This document shows, in pieces, positions 24,567 to 32,203 of a stretch of 64,000 nt of DNA. Each line of letters starts with the position of its first letter. Within the stretch, counting starts at the first letter, position 1. The notes under the pieces are model-generated. The model worked only from the letters and a program-made list of their open reading frames with translations. It searched no databases and was not told where the DNA came from. The stretch is from Streptomyces camponoticapitis (GTDB taxonomy: Bacteria > Actinomycetota > Actinomycetes > Streptomycetales > Streptomycetaceae), in NCBI RefSeq assembly GCF_014646115.1, contig NZ_BMMV01000023.1, positions 62,001 to 126,000 on the forward strand, in the 5' to 3' direction. Made by a program: the position numbers and the translations under genes.

Positions 24567-25978
24567 CCTCTCTCGCCCGGCGGTTGCGTACGCTGCCCCT
24601 CCGCTCCCGCCTCGCGATGCTCGTCGCCACCGCCGTCGCCGTGGCCGTGGCGGCGGCGGCCGTCGCCTGCTGGCTGCTGACCCGCGCGCAGCTGGAGGCG
24701 GAGCTCGACAACTCGCTCCGCAACACCTCGGCGCCCCTCAATCTGGTGACGGACGCGCTGAGCAGGTGCAACGTGCATGAGACTTCCCCGGAGAGCTCCG
24801 GCTTCGCCTACGTCCAGATCGTCCTCCTCGACGGCGGCCGGTGCGTGGACGCCTCGTCCCAGCCGGTGAAGGTGCTGTCCTCGGACGTGGCCGTGGCCCG
24901 CGGCTCGCAGCAGAGCACGCTGCACGACTCCACCACCGCGGACGGCGCGGCGGTGCGCGTACACACCCAGCGGGTCATCGTCGGCCGGGGCGGCGAGCAG
25001 GTCACCGTCTCCGTCTCGCGCCCCCTCGGCGAGATCGACTCCTCCCTGAACCGGCTCGCCCTGCTGCTGACCGCCGTCGCCGGCATCGGTGTCGTCGGGG
25101 CGGGCGCGGCCGGGCTCTGGGTCGCCAGGACCGGTCTGCGGCCGGTCGACGGGCTGACCCGCGCGGTCGAACACGTCGCGCGGACCGAGGACCTGAGCCT
25201 GCGTATCCCCGCCGAGGGCGAGGACGAGATCGCCCGTCTCTCCCGCTCCTTCAACTCGATGACGGCCGCGCTCGCCTCCTCGCGCGACCGCCAGGCGCAG
25301 CTCATCGCCGACGCGGGCCACGAACTGCGTACGCCGCTGACCTCGCTGCGTACGAACGTCGAACTGCTCGCCCGCAGCGAGGAGACCGGCCGCGCGATCC
25401 CCCCGGAGGACCGTACGGCGCTGATGGCGTCGGTGAAGGCGCAGATGACGGAGCTGGCCTCGCTGATCGGGGACCTCCAGGAGCTGTCCAGGCCGGACGC
25501 CTCCGATCCCGGCCCGCTCCAGGTCGTCGCGCTGCACACGATCGTGGAGAGCGCGCTGGAACGCGCCCGGCTGCGCGGGCCGGACCTGACGATAGAGGTG
25601 ACGCTGCGGCCCTGGTACGTACGGGCGGAGCCGGCCGCGCTGGAGCGGGCACTGGTCAACGTCCTCGACAACGCGGTGAAGTTCAGCCCGCCCGGCGCGG
25701 CCGTCGAGGTCGCGCTCAGCGCCCAGGGCGAGTTGACGGTACGGGACCACGGCCCCGGCATCCCGGCGGAGGAGCTCCCGCACGTCTTCGAACGCTTCTG
25801 GCGCTCGCCCTCCGCGCGAGCGCTGCCCGGTTCGGGCCTCGGGCTGTCGATCGTGGCGCGCACGGTGCAGCAGGCGGGTGGCGAGGTCGCACTGCGCCCG
25901 GCGGCGGGCGGCGGCACGGTGGCGGCGATCCGCATCCCGGGCGCGGCTACCCCGCCGCCGGGCCGGCCGGGCACATAG
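24563..25978 (+). CDS. Sensor histidine kinase (MprB-like)
   Basis: 471 residues: TM1 about 18-40, an extracytoplasmic sensor of ~120 residues with two cysteines (SRCNVHE and GGRCVDA) that could form a disulfide, TM2 about 168-190, a HAMP domain, the H-box GHELRTPL with phospho-His near 253, and N, G1 and G2 boxes (NVLDNAVKFS, DHGPGIP, GSGLGLSIV). The GTG start overlaps the regulator stop by 4 bases. The envelope signal is unknown. Confidence 0.9.
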   Translation: MTSLARRLRTLPLRSRLAMLVATAVAVAVAAAAVACWLLTRAQLEAELDNSLRNTSAPLNLVTDALSRCNVHETSPESSGFAYVQIVLLDGGRCVDASSQPVKVLSSDVAVARGSQQSTLHDSTTADGAAVRVHTQRVIVGRGGEQVTVSVSRPLGEIDSSLNRLALLLTAVAGIGVVGAGAAGLWVARTGLRPVDGLTRAVEHVARTEDLSLRIPAEGEDEIARLSRSFNSMTAALASSRDRQAQLIADAGHELRTPLTSLRTNVELLARSEETGRAIPPEDRTALMASVKAQMTELASLIGDLQELSRPDASDPGPLQVVALHTIVESALERARLRGPDLTIEVTLRPWYVRAEPAALERALVNVLDNAVKFSPPGAAVEVALSAQGELTVRDHGPGIPAEELPHVFERFWRSPSARALPGSGLGLSIVARTVQQAGGEVALRPAAGGGTVAAIRIPGAATPPPGRPGT

Positions 25979-25991
25979 GCCCGGTCGGCGC

Positions 25992-26010
25992 GCCCGCTCA
26001 CCGAGCGGGC
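25992..26010. terminator. Terminator hairpin between convergent kinase and NmrA-like genes
   Basis: GCCCGCTC (25992-25999) and GAGCGGGC (26003-26010) form a perfect 8-bp stem with a 3-base loop, with further GC pairing outside, 13 bp after the kinase stop. Confidence 0.55.
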
Positions 26011-26017
26011 GGCGCGG

Positions 26018-26758
26018 TCAGTGCGCCTCGCGGACCCAGTCCCGGTAGTGCGTGGCCGCCAGGTGCGCGTCCGGCCCGGGAAGGAGCACCTCTCCGTCGA
26101 TCACCGCGAACATGCCCGCCTGGTCGTCGACGACGACGTTCCGCGTGTCGCCCTGTGCCTCCAGGGTGATCCTGCCGAGCTCGTCGAGCGGGAAGCGGTC
26201 GGGTCCCGCGATATTGCGGACTCCGCCGAGCGGCGCGCCGGTGGCGACCTCGAAGACGGCCGACGCGACGTCCGCGGAGGCCATCGGCTGGATCGGGGTC
26301 ACGGGCAGCCGGACGGTCTCGTCGTCCGAGGTCCAGGACATGACCGCGTTCATGAACTCGAAGAACTGGGTGGCGCGGACGATCGAGTACGGCGTCGGCC
26401 CCTGCCGCAGCAGCTCCTCCTGGAGCGCCTTGGCCCGGTAGTAGTCCAGCTGCGGCACCTGCTCCACGCCCACGATGGAGAGGATGATCTGGTGCCCGAC
26501 GCCGGCCTTCTCCCCCGCGGCGAGCAGGTTGCCCATGGAGGTGCGGAAGAAGTCGAGGGACTTGTCGTCGAAGGTCGGCGAGTTGGCCAGGTTGACCACG
26601 ACCTGGGCACCCTCCAGCGCCTCGTCCAGGCCCTTCCCCGTCAGCAGGTCGAGGCCGGTCGACAGCCCCGCGGGGAGGGCCTCGTGTCCCGCGTCGGTCA
26701 GCTTCCTGACCACCTGCGTACCGATCAGTCCGGTCCCGCCGATCACCGTGAACTTCAT
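26018..26758 (-). CDS. NmrA-like NAD(P)-binding atypical SDR
   Basis: 246 residues from ATG 26758 (MKFTVIGGTGLIGTQVVRKL, the Rossmann GxxGxxG). No Tyr-x3-Lys of classical SDRs; instead the LDYYRAKALQEELLR helix and RATQFFEFM of NmrA/HSCARG-type proteins. GTG at 26767 is an alternative start. It is divergent from an Rrf2 regulator across repeated operator-like sequences, so it is probably induced by a redox or electrophile signal. Confidence 0.83.
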   Translation of the reverse strand: MKFTVIGGTGLIGTQVVRKLTDAGHEALPAGLSTGLDLLTGKGLDEALEGAQVVVNLANSPTFDDKSLDFFRTSMGNLLAAGEKAGVGHQIILSIVGVEQVPQLDYYRAKALQEELLRQGPTPYSIVRATQFFEFMNAVMSWTSDDETVRLPVTPIQPMASADVASAVFEVATGAPLGGVRNIAGPDRFPLDELGRITLEAQGDTRNVVVDDQAGMFAVIDGEVLLPGPDAHLAATHYRDWVREAH

Positions 26759-26819
26759 CTCTGCCACCTCTCACGGCACGCCGACGGGCGCACGGGGTGC
26801 GCGCGGGACGCACCCTTAA

Positions 26820-26867
26820 CTCGGATACTCCTTGTCCGAGATGATAGTCGGATATCCTTTGTCCGAG
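26820..26867. promoter_or_regulatory. Duplicated 20-bp operator between NmrA-like and Rrf2 genes
   Basis: Two near-identical 20-mers stand 27 bp apart: 26821-26840 and 26848-26867, both starting TCGGATA and ending TTGTCCGAG. In the first, CTCGGA (26820-26825) and TCCGAG (26835-26840) form inverted arms. They lie in the divergent promoter region, as expected for sites bound by the adjacent Rrf2 protein. Confidence 0.65.
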
Positions 26868-26891
26868 TCAAGCGGAGGGAGGCGCAAGCGT

Positions 26892-27398
26892 ATGAAGTTG
26901 TCAGGCGGAGTCGAGTGGGCGCTGCACTGCTGCGTGGTTCTGACCACGGGGACGGAGCCGGTGCCGGCGGCACGGCTCGCGGAACTGCACGATGTGTCCG
27001 GCAGCTATCTCGCCAAACAGCTGCAGGCGCTCTCCCGCGCCGGACTCGTCACCTCGGTCCAGGGCAAGGCGGGCGGATACGTCCTGACCAGGGCCCCGGA
27101 GCTGATCACGGTCCTCGATGTGGTCACGGCGGTCGACGGCGACCGGCCCGCGTTCGTCTGCACGGAGATCCGGCAGCGCGGCCCGCTGGCCTCGCCGCCG
27201 GAGGCCTGCACGCGGCCCTGCGCGATCTCCCGCGCGATGGCGGGCGCCGACGCCGCCTGGCGAGAGGCACTGCGGGCGATATCCGTCGCGGACCTCGCCA
27301 AGGGCGTCGAGGAGGACTACGGCGCCGGCGCGCTCGGGGGAATCCGCGCCTGGCTGACCGGGCCGGGCGACGGTGACGCGTCGCTTCCCACGCGCTGA
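26892..27398 (+). CDS. Rrf2-family transcriptional regulator
   Basis: 168 residues from ATG 26892 (MKLSGGVEWALHCCVVL). The winged helix contains ELHDVSGSYLAKQLQALSRAGLV. Three cysteines at 90, 106 and 110 (AFVCTEI, EACTRPC) are placed as in Fe-S cluster members such as NsrR/RsrR, so a redox or NO-sensing cluster is possible. Some NmrA-linked Rrf2 proteins lack a cluster, but the three cysteines argue for one here. Confidence 0.85.
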   Translation: MKLSGGVEWALHCCVVLTTGTEPVPAARLAELHDVSGSYLAKQLQALSRAGLVTSVQGKAGGYVLTRAPELITVLDVVTAVDGDRPAFVCTEIRQRGPLASPPEACTRPCAISRAMAGADAAWREALRAISVADLAKGVEEDYGAGALGGIRAWLTGPGDGDASLPTR

Positions 27399-27466
27399 TC
27401 GCCGCGCCGGCCCGTCCTCCGGAAGGGCCGCCCGGTCGGACGAGCCCTCCGACTTGCGTACGTGTG

Positions 27467-28402
27467 TCAGCCGTTGTGGCGGATCAGTGAGTCCACCAGC
27501 CCGCCCCTGGTCTCCGGGAAGTCCATCGGCACGATGCCGAGACCGCGCCAGCCCGCGGCCTCCGAACTGTCGATCAGCGTGTGCACCCGCGGGTTCAGCC
27601 GGTCGGAGTTCCAGCGGATGGGCAGGAGCGCCGCCGTGCTGACGAAGTTGATGAACTGCTTGCCCGGCTGCTGTACGGCCTTACGGAAGTGCGCCTCGAT
27701 CTTGGGGTACTTGGCGCCCGGCTCCGCCATGTAGTCGTCCTGGATGTCGAAGAGCCCGCCGTCCCCGTACCGCACCCCCGGCATCCCGCCGCTGTCCGCG
27801 AGCAGCACGACCTTGCCGCGCGCCTCGCCGAGCGCGGGCAGGTCGCTGTCGAGCCGGAAGAGGGAACGCCAGCCCTTCCCGTCCAGATAGGTGTCGAAGA
27901 TCCGCCGGAACTCGGCGTCGCTCTCCGTCGAGTACTCCTGCTTGAGACGCATCAGGACGGTCTCCGAGGGATGCGCCCGGAGGAAGTCCCGGCAGGCGCC
28001 GAGGACATCGTCGAAGTTGAGATTCTGGTAGTACGCGCCGTGGTGGATCGGGAAGGCGTTCTCGAACGCCCGGCAGCGCACGTCCAGGAACCGGACGCCG
28101 GTGTTCAACTGCTCGGCGACGGTGGTCCCCTGACAGGCGACGTACGCACCGCCGACGCGTGCGCCGGAGTTGTGCGTACCGGGGAGGGTGAGGCGCTGTA
28201 CGGGGGTGGAGTCGCCGATCCCGGCGAGCCAGTCGGAGGGGGCGAGAGCACGCCGGACCTTCGCGCGTGAGGCGCTGGGGGCGGCGGTCGCGGAGCCCGT
28301 ACCGACGAGTGCGGTGGCGGAGAGCGCGAGGGCGCCGGCGAGGATCCCTCGGCGGCCAAGTCCGTTGCTGGTGGGGGGTGTTGATCCGCTGTCTGTGACC
28401 AT
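27467..28402 (-). CDS. Secreted PI-PLC X-domain phosphodiesterase
   Basis: 311 residues. A Tat-type signal (LGRRGILAGALALSATALVG) ends near an AAPSA site at about 43. The X-domain shows the two catalytic histidines (LPGTHNSG and FPIHHGAYYQ), as in bacterial phosphatidylinositol phospholipase C, which cleaves without calcium. Late residues WRGLGIVPMDFP close the barrel. Exported enzyme acting on phosphatidylinositol or a related lipid; start ATG 28402. Confidence 0.87.
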   Translation of the reverse strand: MVTDSGSTPPTSNGLGRRGILAGALALSATALVGTGSATAAPSASRAKVRRALAPSDWLAGIGDSTPVQRLTLPGTHNSGARVGGAYVACQGTTVAEQLNTGVRFLDVRCRAFENAFPIHHGAYYQNLNFDDVLGACRDFLRAHPSETVLMRLKQEYSTESDAEFRRIFDTYLDGKGWRSLFRLDSDLPALGEARGKVVLLADSGGMPGVRYGDGGLFDIQDDYMAEPGAKYPKIEAHFRKAVQQPGKQFINFVSTAALLPIRWNSDRLNPRVHTLIDSSEAAGWRGLGIVPMDFPETRGGLVDSLIRHNG

Positions 28403-28524
28403 GCGCCGAATTATGGCGTGTTCACATCACACCCGGACAGGGTCGGCGGACGGCGATCGGCTCACACCGGAGGGCCCACTCCCCAAAGCCCGCCGAGCAC
28501 TCGCACGGCGGACCCGGGGCATCA

Positions 28525-28544
28525 CCGTCAGCCCGAGCTGACGG
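28525..28544. terminator. Small hairpin downstream of the 65-aa gene
   Basis: CCGTCAGC (28525-28532) and GCTGACGG (28537-28544) form an 8-bp stem with a 4-base loop, starting 6 bp past the stop of the minus-strand gene at 28551-28748. Confidence 0.5.
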
Positions 28545-28550
28545 GCGCGG

Positions 28551-28748
28551 TTACTTGCCGCCACCACCGCTCGGGGCGGGATCGCGCGGCGCCTCGGGAG
28601 GCTTGGGGCCTCCGTCGTGCTTGCCGCCGTCGTCGGCCGCGAGGCTGACTCCGCCGGGCATGTCCCGCGCGTGACGGAACGGAACGCCCCGCCACTCCTC
28701 GGCGTCCGGCGTGCGCGTCTCGTAGGTGTCGAGGGTCCCTGCGCTCAT
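28551..28748 (-). CDS. 65-residue acidic/Pro-Gly-rich small protein
   Basis: ATG 28748 with GAGGAGG 8 bases upstream. The N-terminal half (YETRTPDAEEWRGVPF) could be a leader-like helix, and the C-terminal half is Gly/Pro/Lys-rich (KHDGGPKPPEAP, SGGGGK). No Cys and only a few Ser/Thr, so a lanthipeptide precursor is unlikely. No family recognised. The strong ribosome site and the terminator after it support a real gene. Confidence 0.5.
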   Translation of the reverse strand: MSAGTLDTYETRTPDAEEWRGVPFRHARDMPGGVSLAADDGGKHDGGPKPPEAPRDPAPSGGGGK

Positions 28749-28911
28749 ACGCCGACCTCCTCTTTCATAAAGGGCCGCGCCGCCGTACGGTCGACGGCGT
28801 GACCGGTGAACCGTGAGGCTTGAGCCCCACGGGCTGGCCATCCGCCCCGGCCATGCGACCTGTCCAGGGTTCCCACCGGCCGGGGCGGACGTCTGACGGT
28901 CTTCGGCTCTC

Positions 28912-29046
28912 TCAGCCGAGCCGTGACGACGCGTGGGGCAGCGCACGATCCCGCTCGACGGGCGGCAACTCCTCACCGAGCGCACGTCCAACCCGTTCGC
29001 ACCAGAACGCGGTGAGCGGCGGGCCGGGTTGACGCGGTTCACGCAT
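28912..29046 (-). CDS. 44-residue hypothetical protein
   Basis: ATG 29046 preceded by AGGAG 9 bases upstream encodes MREPRQPGPPLTAFWCERVG then RALGEELPPVERDRALPHAS. The frame extends upstream without a better start. Charged, no TM. On the same strand between the DUF397 gene and the 65-residue protein; function unknown and reality uncertain. Confidence 0.4.
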   Translation of the reverse strand: MREPRQPGPPLTAFWCERVGRALGEELPPVERDRALPHASSRLG

Positions 29047-29237
29047 GCCGGGGCTCCTGGGTACGCGGCGGGTAGCCGCCCCCTGCCTGCGGCCGGCGTG
29101 ACGAGCGGCGAGCAGGGGGCGGCCCTTCGAATCCCTCCCCAACTGGCGCAGAAGCGGGGAGCGATGGGTCGAAGTTAGCGTTTGCTGTGTCCGCGTATCA
29201 AGTGTTTGACCTCTAACGGGTGATACAGAAACCACCA

Positions 29238-29275
29238 ACGGGCGGCCCCCACCTGCGCCGGTGGGAACCGCCCGT
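29238..29275. terminator. Hairpin after the DUF397 gene
   Basis: Nested stems: ACGGGCGG (29238-29245) with CCGCCCGT (29268-29275), and CCCACC (29248-29253) with GGTGGG (29260-29265), 18 bp past the DUF397 stop. Confidence 0.6.
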
Positions 29276-29292
29276 CGTGAACGCGCCGCGCG

Positions 29293-29487
29293 TCAGGCGA
29301 GACTGTCGAACTCGCCCTCCTTGGCACCGTCGAGGAAGGCGCGGAGCTTGGCCCGGGTGGTGTGGATGACCACGCCGGGGTTGTCGCTCTCACGCATCAG
29401 GATCTCGCCGTCGTGCTCTGCCAGTTCGAGGCAGTTGCTACCTTCAGCATCGGTTGATTTAGAAGACTTGCGCCACTGAATATCCAT
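29293..29487 (-). CDS. DUF397-family protein
   Basis: 64 residues: MDIQWRKSSKSTDAEGSNCL, LMRESDNPG and a C-terminal FLDGAKEGEFD, the DUF397 pattern. These proteins are nearly always paired with an XRE regulator, here 11 bp upstream, and at least one such pair (BldB/WhiJ-type systems) affects Streptomyces development. Likely an antagonist or partner of that regulator. Confidence 0.88.
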   Translation of the reverse strand: MDIQWRKSSKSTDAEGSNCLELAEHDGEILMRESDNPGVVIHTTRAKLRAFLDGAKEGEFDSLA

Positions 29488-29498
29488 TTCTCACGCCT

Positions 29499-30350
29499 TC
29501 ATACTTGTTGTGCGATTCTACGGATGAAGTCCCGCGAGCTCTCCGGATCAAGCGATCGCTCCTCGGTCCGGTTCAGCTTTGCTCGATAGTTCGCAAGACG
29601 CGTCTCGGCATCCAGGAATGCGATCCCTGTCGCGTTGTCTGTCTGCACGGTGTCCAGCTGCGCCACTGTCCCGTACACGTATTGTGTCGAACTGCCCGCA
29701 TCCGGGAATCCGCCTGCGGAGAAAGGGATCGCCCGGACGGTGACATTGTCCCGCTCCGACTCCGTCAGCAGGTAGTCGAGCTGCGCGCGAGCCACTTTGG
29801 AGCCCCCATAGGTCATGCGCAGTGCGGTTTCATGAATCAGGAACGTGCAGGTCGGCGGAGCCTCCCGGTCCAGGACGTCACGCCGTTTCAGCCGATGGGA
29901 CAGCTGACGGCGCAGGCTCGCCGGACTCAGTGTCGGCACGGCCTCGGCGAAGACTGCTCGCACATAATCCTCGTTCTGAAGCAGACCCGGCATATGCATG
30001 ATCTGCACCGCACGAATTGCCACCGCATGGTGCTCCAGCTCCGCCAGATCGAGCGCCCCGCTCGCCAAGTCCCCGCGGTAGTCCTCCCACCAGCCGGTGA
30101 TGCGCTCCGCGGCCATCGCGGCGAGTGCGTCCACGTACGCGGCATCGGGGCACGCGTAGTGGCCGGCCCAGGTGCGCACGCGTTCCGGGCTCACGCCGAA
30201 GCGGCCCGATTCGGTGTTGCTGATGGTGGTGCGGTCCGTACCCAGCACCTCCGCGGCCTGGGTCATGGAAAGGCCGGTGTGCTCCCGGATCTTGCGCAGC
30301 TCGGTACCCAGGCGGCGCTGTCGCGCCGTGAGTGCCTTCCTCGGTGCCAT
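29499..30350 (-). CDS. XRE-family regulator with DUF5753 domain (WhiJ-like)
   Basis: 283 residues from ATG 30350 (MAPRKALTARQRRLG). Helix-turn-helix at about 16-70 (GLSMTQAAEVLGTDRTTISN); the rest is the DUF5753 domain typical of Streptomyces XRE/DUF397 systems (MHMPGLLQNEDYVRAVF, SRDFIRRIAQQV). An upstream in-frame start at 30398 has no ribosome site. Divergent from an RsbW-like ATPase across a 198-bp gap with an inverted repeat, the usual three-gene arrangement. Confidence 0.88.
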   Translation of the reverse strand: MAPRKALTARQRRLGTELRKIREHTGLSMTQAAEVLGTDRTTISNTESGRFGVSPERVRTWAGHYACPDAAYVDALAAMAAERITGWWEDYRGDLASGALDLAELEHHAVAIRAVQIMHMPGLLQNEDYVRAVFAEAVPTLSPASLRRQLSHRLKRRDVLDREAPPTCTFLIHETALRMTYGGSKVARAQLDYLLTESERDNVTVRAIPFSAGGFPDAGSSTQYVYGTVAQLDTVQTDNATGIAFLDAETRLANYRAKLNRTEERSLDPESSRDFIRRIAQQV

Positions 30351-30410
30351 CGACCTCTCCTTTTGTCGGGCTTCAGTCTGGCCTGCGACCCACACCACAA
30401 TCCACTTGGT

Positions 30411-30433
30411 TACCCAGTATATCGAGTTGGGTA
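30411..30433. promoter_or_regulatory. Inverted repeat between XRE and ATPase genes
   Basis: TACCCA (30411-30416) and TGGGTA (30428-30433) are inverted around 11 bases, in an AT-richer patch (GTATATCGAGTT) of the divergent promoter region. A candidate XRE operator. Confidence 0.4.
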
Positions 30434-30548
30434 CAACACGTTATGGATGCAGGGTACTGTCCTCCCAGCACCGCGCCACGCGTCACCGGCTCGAAGTGCC
30501 GCCGCGCAAGCGCGCCCAAGTCCGGCCCCCGCGTTGGGAGACGACGAC

Positions 30549-31010
30549 ATGACGCCCACCACCCTCACACCAACCCCCGTACCGCCCCCGCCTCCTCAAG
30601 GCGGGGAGACCTACCGGCTGGCCGTACCCAACACGGCCTCCGCACCCAAGATCGCGCGGGAATTCCTCGGCACACTGCTCCGCGTCAGCAGGCACGACGC
30701 GCTCACGGACGACGCCCACCTCTGCGTCACCGAGCTCGTCACGAACGCACACCGGCATACGCGAACCCACCTGATCGGCGTGACCGTCACCGTCAACCGG
30801 CGCCGGATCACCGTGTACGTGACCGACGACATGCCGTGGTCCCTGCCCGTACCCAACACCACCCCCGCCGAGCACGAACTCGGCTGCGGCCAGGGCGTGT
30901 TCCTGCTGGAGAGCGTCGCGGAGACATGGGGGGCGACCATCTACGGGGGCCTCTCGCCCAGCCACAAGGCCGTCTGGTTCACCCTCGCGCGACCACACGC
31001 GGCCGTGTAG
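30549..31010 (+). CDS. RsbW-like ATP-binding protein
   Basis: 153 residues from ATG 30549 (MTPTTLTPTPVPPPPPQGG, a flexible lead). HATPase boxes: VTELVTNAHRHTRT and GCGQGVFLLESVAETWG. Part of the divergent XRE/DUF397/ATPase module common in Streptomyces. The cognate sigma or anti-sigma partner is not adjacent. Confidence 0.82.
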   Translation: MTPTTLTPTPVPPPPPQGGETYRLAVPNTASAPKIAREFLGTLLRVSRHDALTDDAHLCVTELVTNAHRHTRTHLIGVTVTVNRRRITVYVTDDMPWSLPVPNTTPAEHELGCGQGVFLLESVAETWGATIYGGLSPSHKAVWFTLARPHAAV

Positions 31011-31105
31011 TGCTCGCCGAACTCACCAGCCCGTACGGGGACTTCTTCCTTGTCGCCCTCGTTCTGGGCGTGATCGCCGCTGGGATCTCAATTAATCAAG
31101 TTTGA
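31010..31105 (+). CDS. Possible 31-residue single-TM peptide
   Basis: GTG 31010 overlaps the last base of the ATPase stop (TAGTG) and encodes MLAELTSPYGDFFLVALVLG then VIAAGISINQV, one hydrophobic helix. There is no separate ribosome site, so it would rely on translational coupling. Its end overlaps the left operator of the next gene. Uncertain. Confidence 0.35.
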   Translation: MLAELTSPYGDFFLVALVLGVIAAGISINQV

Positions 31106-31158
31106 CTAGTGGGCGGAGCGGGCATACACTCCACGCGAGCGATCTAGTCAAGCTTGAC
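31094..31158. promoter_or_regulatory. Promoter flanked by inverted CTAGTCAA-CTTGA operators
   Basis: The right site CTAGTCAAGCTTGAC (31144-31158) includes the perfect palindrome GTCAAGCTTGAC (31147-31158). The left site, read on the minus strand, is CTAGTCAAACTTGAT (31108 to 31094). The two sites point at each other across ~35 bp holding a TACACT -10-like box. This is a strong candidate for cooperative repression of the NTF2-like gene. Confidence 0.6.
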
Positions 31159-31180
31159 CAATGACACATGGGAGACATGC

Positions 31181-31618
31181 ATGCCCCTTCTGCCCGACAC
31201 CGGATACACCCCTTCGGCCGCCGAACTCGCCTCTGTCGATGCCTGGTTCGCCGCGTACGACGCCCACAGCGCCAAGCGTGAGATCGAACGGATGGCGGAC
31301 CTCGCCGTCTTTCCGCTCAACCTCGTCAGCGACGACTCGGCCGGCGAGGGCGCGTCCGCGCAGTGGGACAGGGAGCAGTTCGTCGCGACGATGACGCAGG
31401 TGATGGGTGGGAGCGGGGACGGGGACCTCACGTTCGACTCCGTACGTACGCCCGTCTTCCTCAGCTCAGCCATGGTCGTCGTCTTCACCGACTCCACGAT
31501 GACGACGGCCGGTGGCGAGACCCAACAGCTGCGCTACGCCGACGTGTTGATCAAACGTAACGGGGAGTGGGCGTTCCAGACGATGATCCAGGGCGGCTGG
31601 GGCGACAACCTCCGCTGA
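31181..31618 (+). CDS. NTF2-like (SnoaL/DUF4440-type) protein
   Basis: 145 residues from ATG 31181 (GGGAG 10 bases upstream). Cone-shaped NTF2 pattern: AELASVDAWFAAYDAHSAKREIERMADLAVF in the helical part, then strands LRYADVLIKRNGEWAFQTMI. No catalytic triad is evident. Such proteins are isomerases, cyclases or binding proteins; no partner nearby settles it. Confidence 0.7.
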   Translation: MPLLPDTGYTPSAAELASVDAWFAAYDAHSAKREIERMADLAVFPLNLVSDDSAGEGASAQWDREQFVATMTQVMGGSGDGDLTFDSVRTPVFLSSAMVVVFTDSTMTTAGGETQQLRYADVLIKRNGEWAFQTMIQGGWGDNLR

Positions 31619-31717
31619 CAGGCTCGGCGAGCCGCCCGCCCGGAGACGAATGACGCATCATTCCCTATCTTCCCCTTAGAGAACTCAGAAAGGACGTTTA
31701 CGGTAGTATCCGTACGC

Positions 31718-32203
31718 ATGGAGAGTGATGAGCGCGAGCTGTACTCGGTCGGCGAGGTCGCCGACCGACTCGGGTTGCATGTGCGGACCGTGCGGAACTA
31801 CGTCCGCGACGGGCGGCTGAAGGCTGTGCGGATCGGCAAGCAGTACCGCATCAGCCGGGCGGACTTCGAGGCGCTGGCCGGGCTCGCGGAGAGCGAGGGG
31901 GCCTCGGCCGCCACGCCCCGGGCGCGGCACGTGGAGGTGTCGAGCATCGTGCAGATCGACTCGGTCGGACCGGAGTCCGCGAGCCGGCTGAGCACGTTTC
32001 TGACGGCGAGCGCGCAGTCCGCGCGGGGTGCGGCGCACTCCCTGCGTATCCAGACCGTCTACGACCAGGAACGGGGCCGTATGAAGATCGTGATCCTCGG
32101 TGACGCCGCCGAGACCGCCGACGTGCTGCGCCTGCTCGACAGCGTGCTCGGGCCGGACAACGATCTGCTGCCCCCCGAGGCGGGGGAGGCGGACCGTGCC
32201 TGA
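31718..32203 (+). CDS. Excisionase-type (MerR-like) HTH regulator
   Basis: 161 residues. The N-terminal helix-turn-helix (YSVGEVADRLGLHVRTVRNYVRDGRLKAVRIGKQYRIS) is of BldC/excisionase type. The C-terminal ~85 residues form an alpha/beta domain (HVEVSSIVQIDSVGPESASRLSTFL) of no known name. Its stop overlaps the DUF4180 gene by 8 bases. No phage integrase is nearby, so this is a regulator rather than a prophage excisionase. Confidence 0.8.
   Translation: MESDERELYSVGEVADRLGLHVRTVRNYVRDGRLKAVRIGKQYRISRADFEALAGLAESEGASAATPRARHVEVSSIVQIDSVGPESASRLSTFLTASAQSARGAAHSLRIQTVYDQERGRMKIVILGDAAETADVLRLLDSVLGPDNDLLPPEAGEADRA

Noticed and set aside
28820..29032. Plus-strand 70-codon frame opposite the 44-residue gene
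   Set aside because: No ribosome site and a composition typical of a shadow frame.
31718..32203. Prophage excisionase
   Set aside because: The fold is excisionase-like, but there is no integrase, att site or phage gene, and the protein has a further C-terminal domain.
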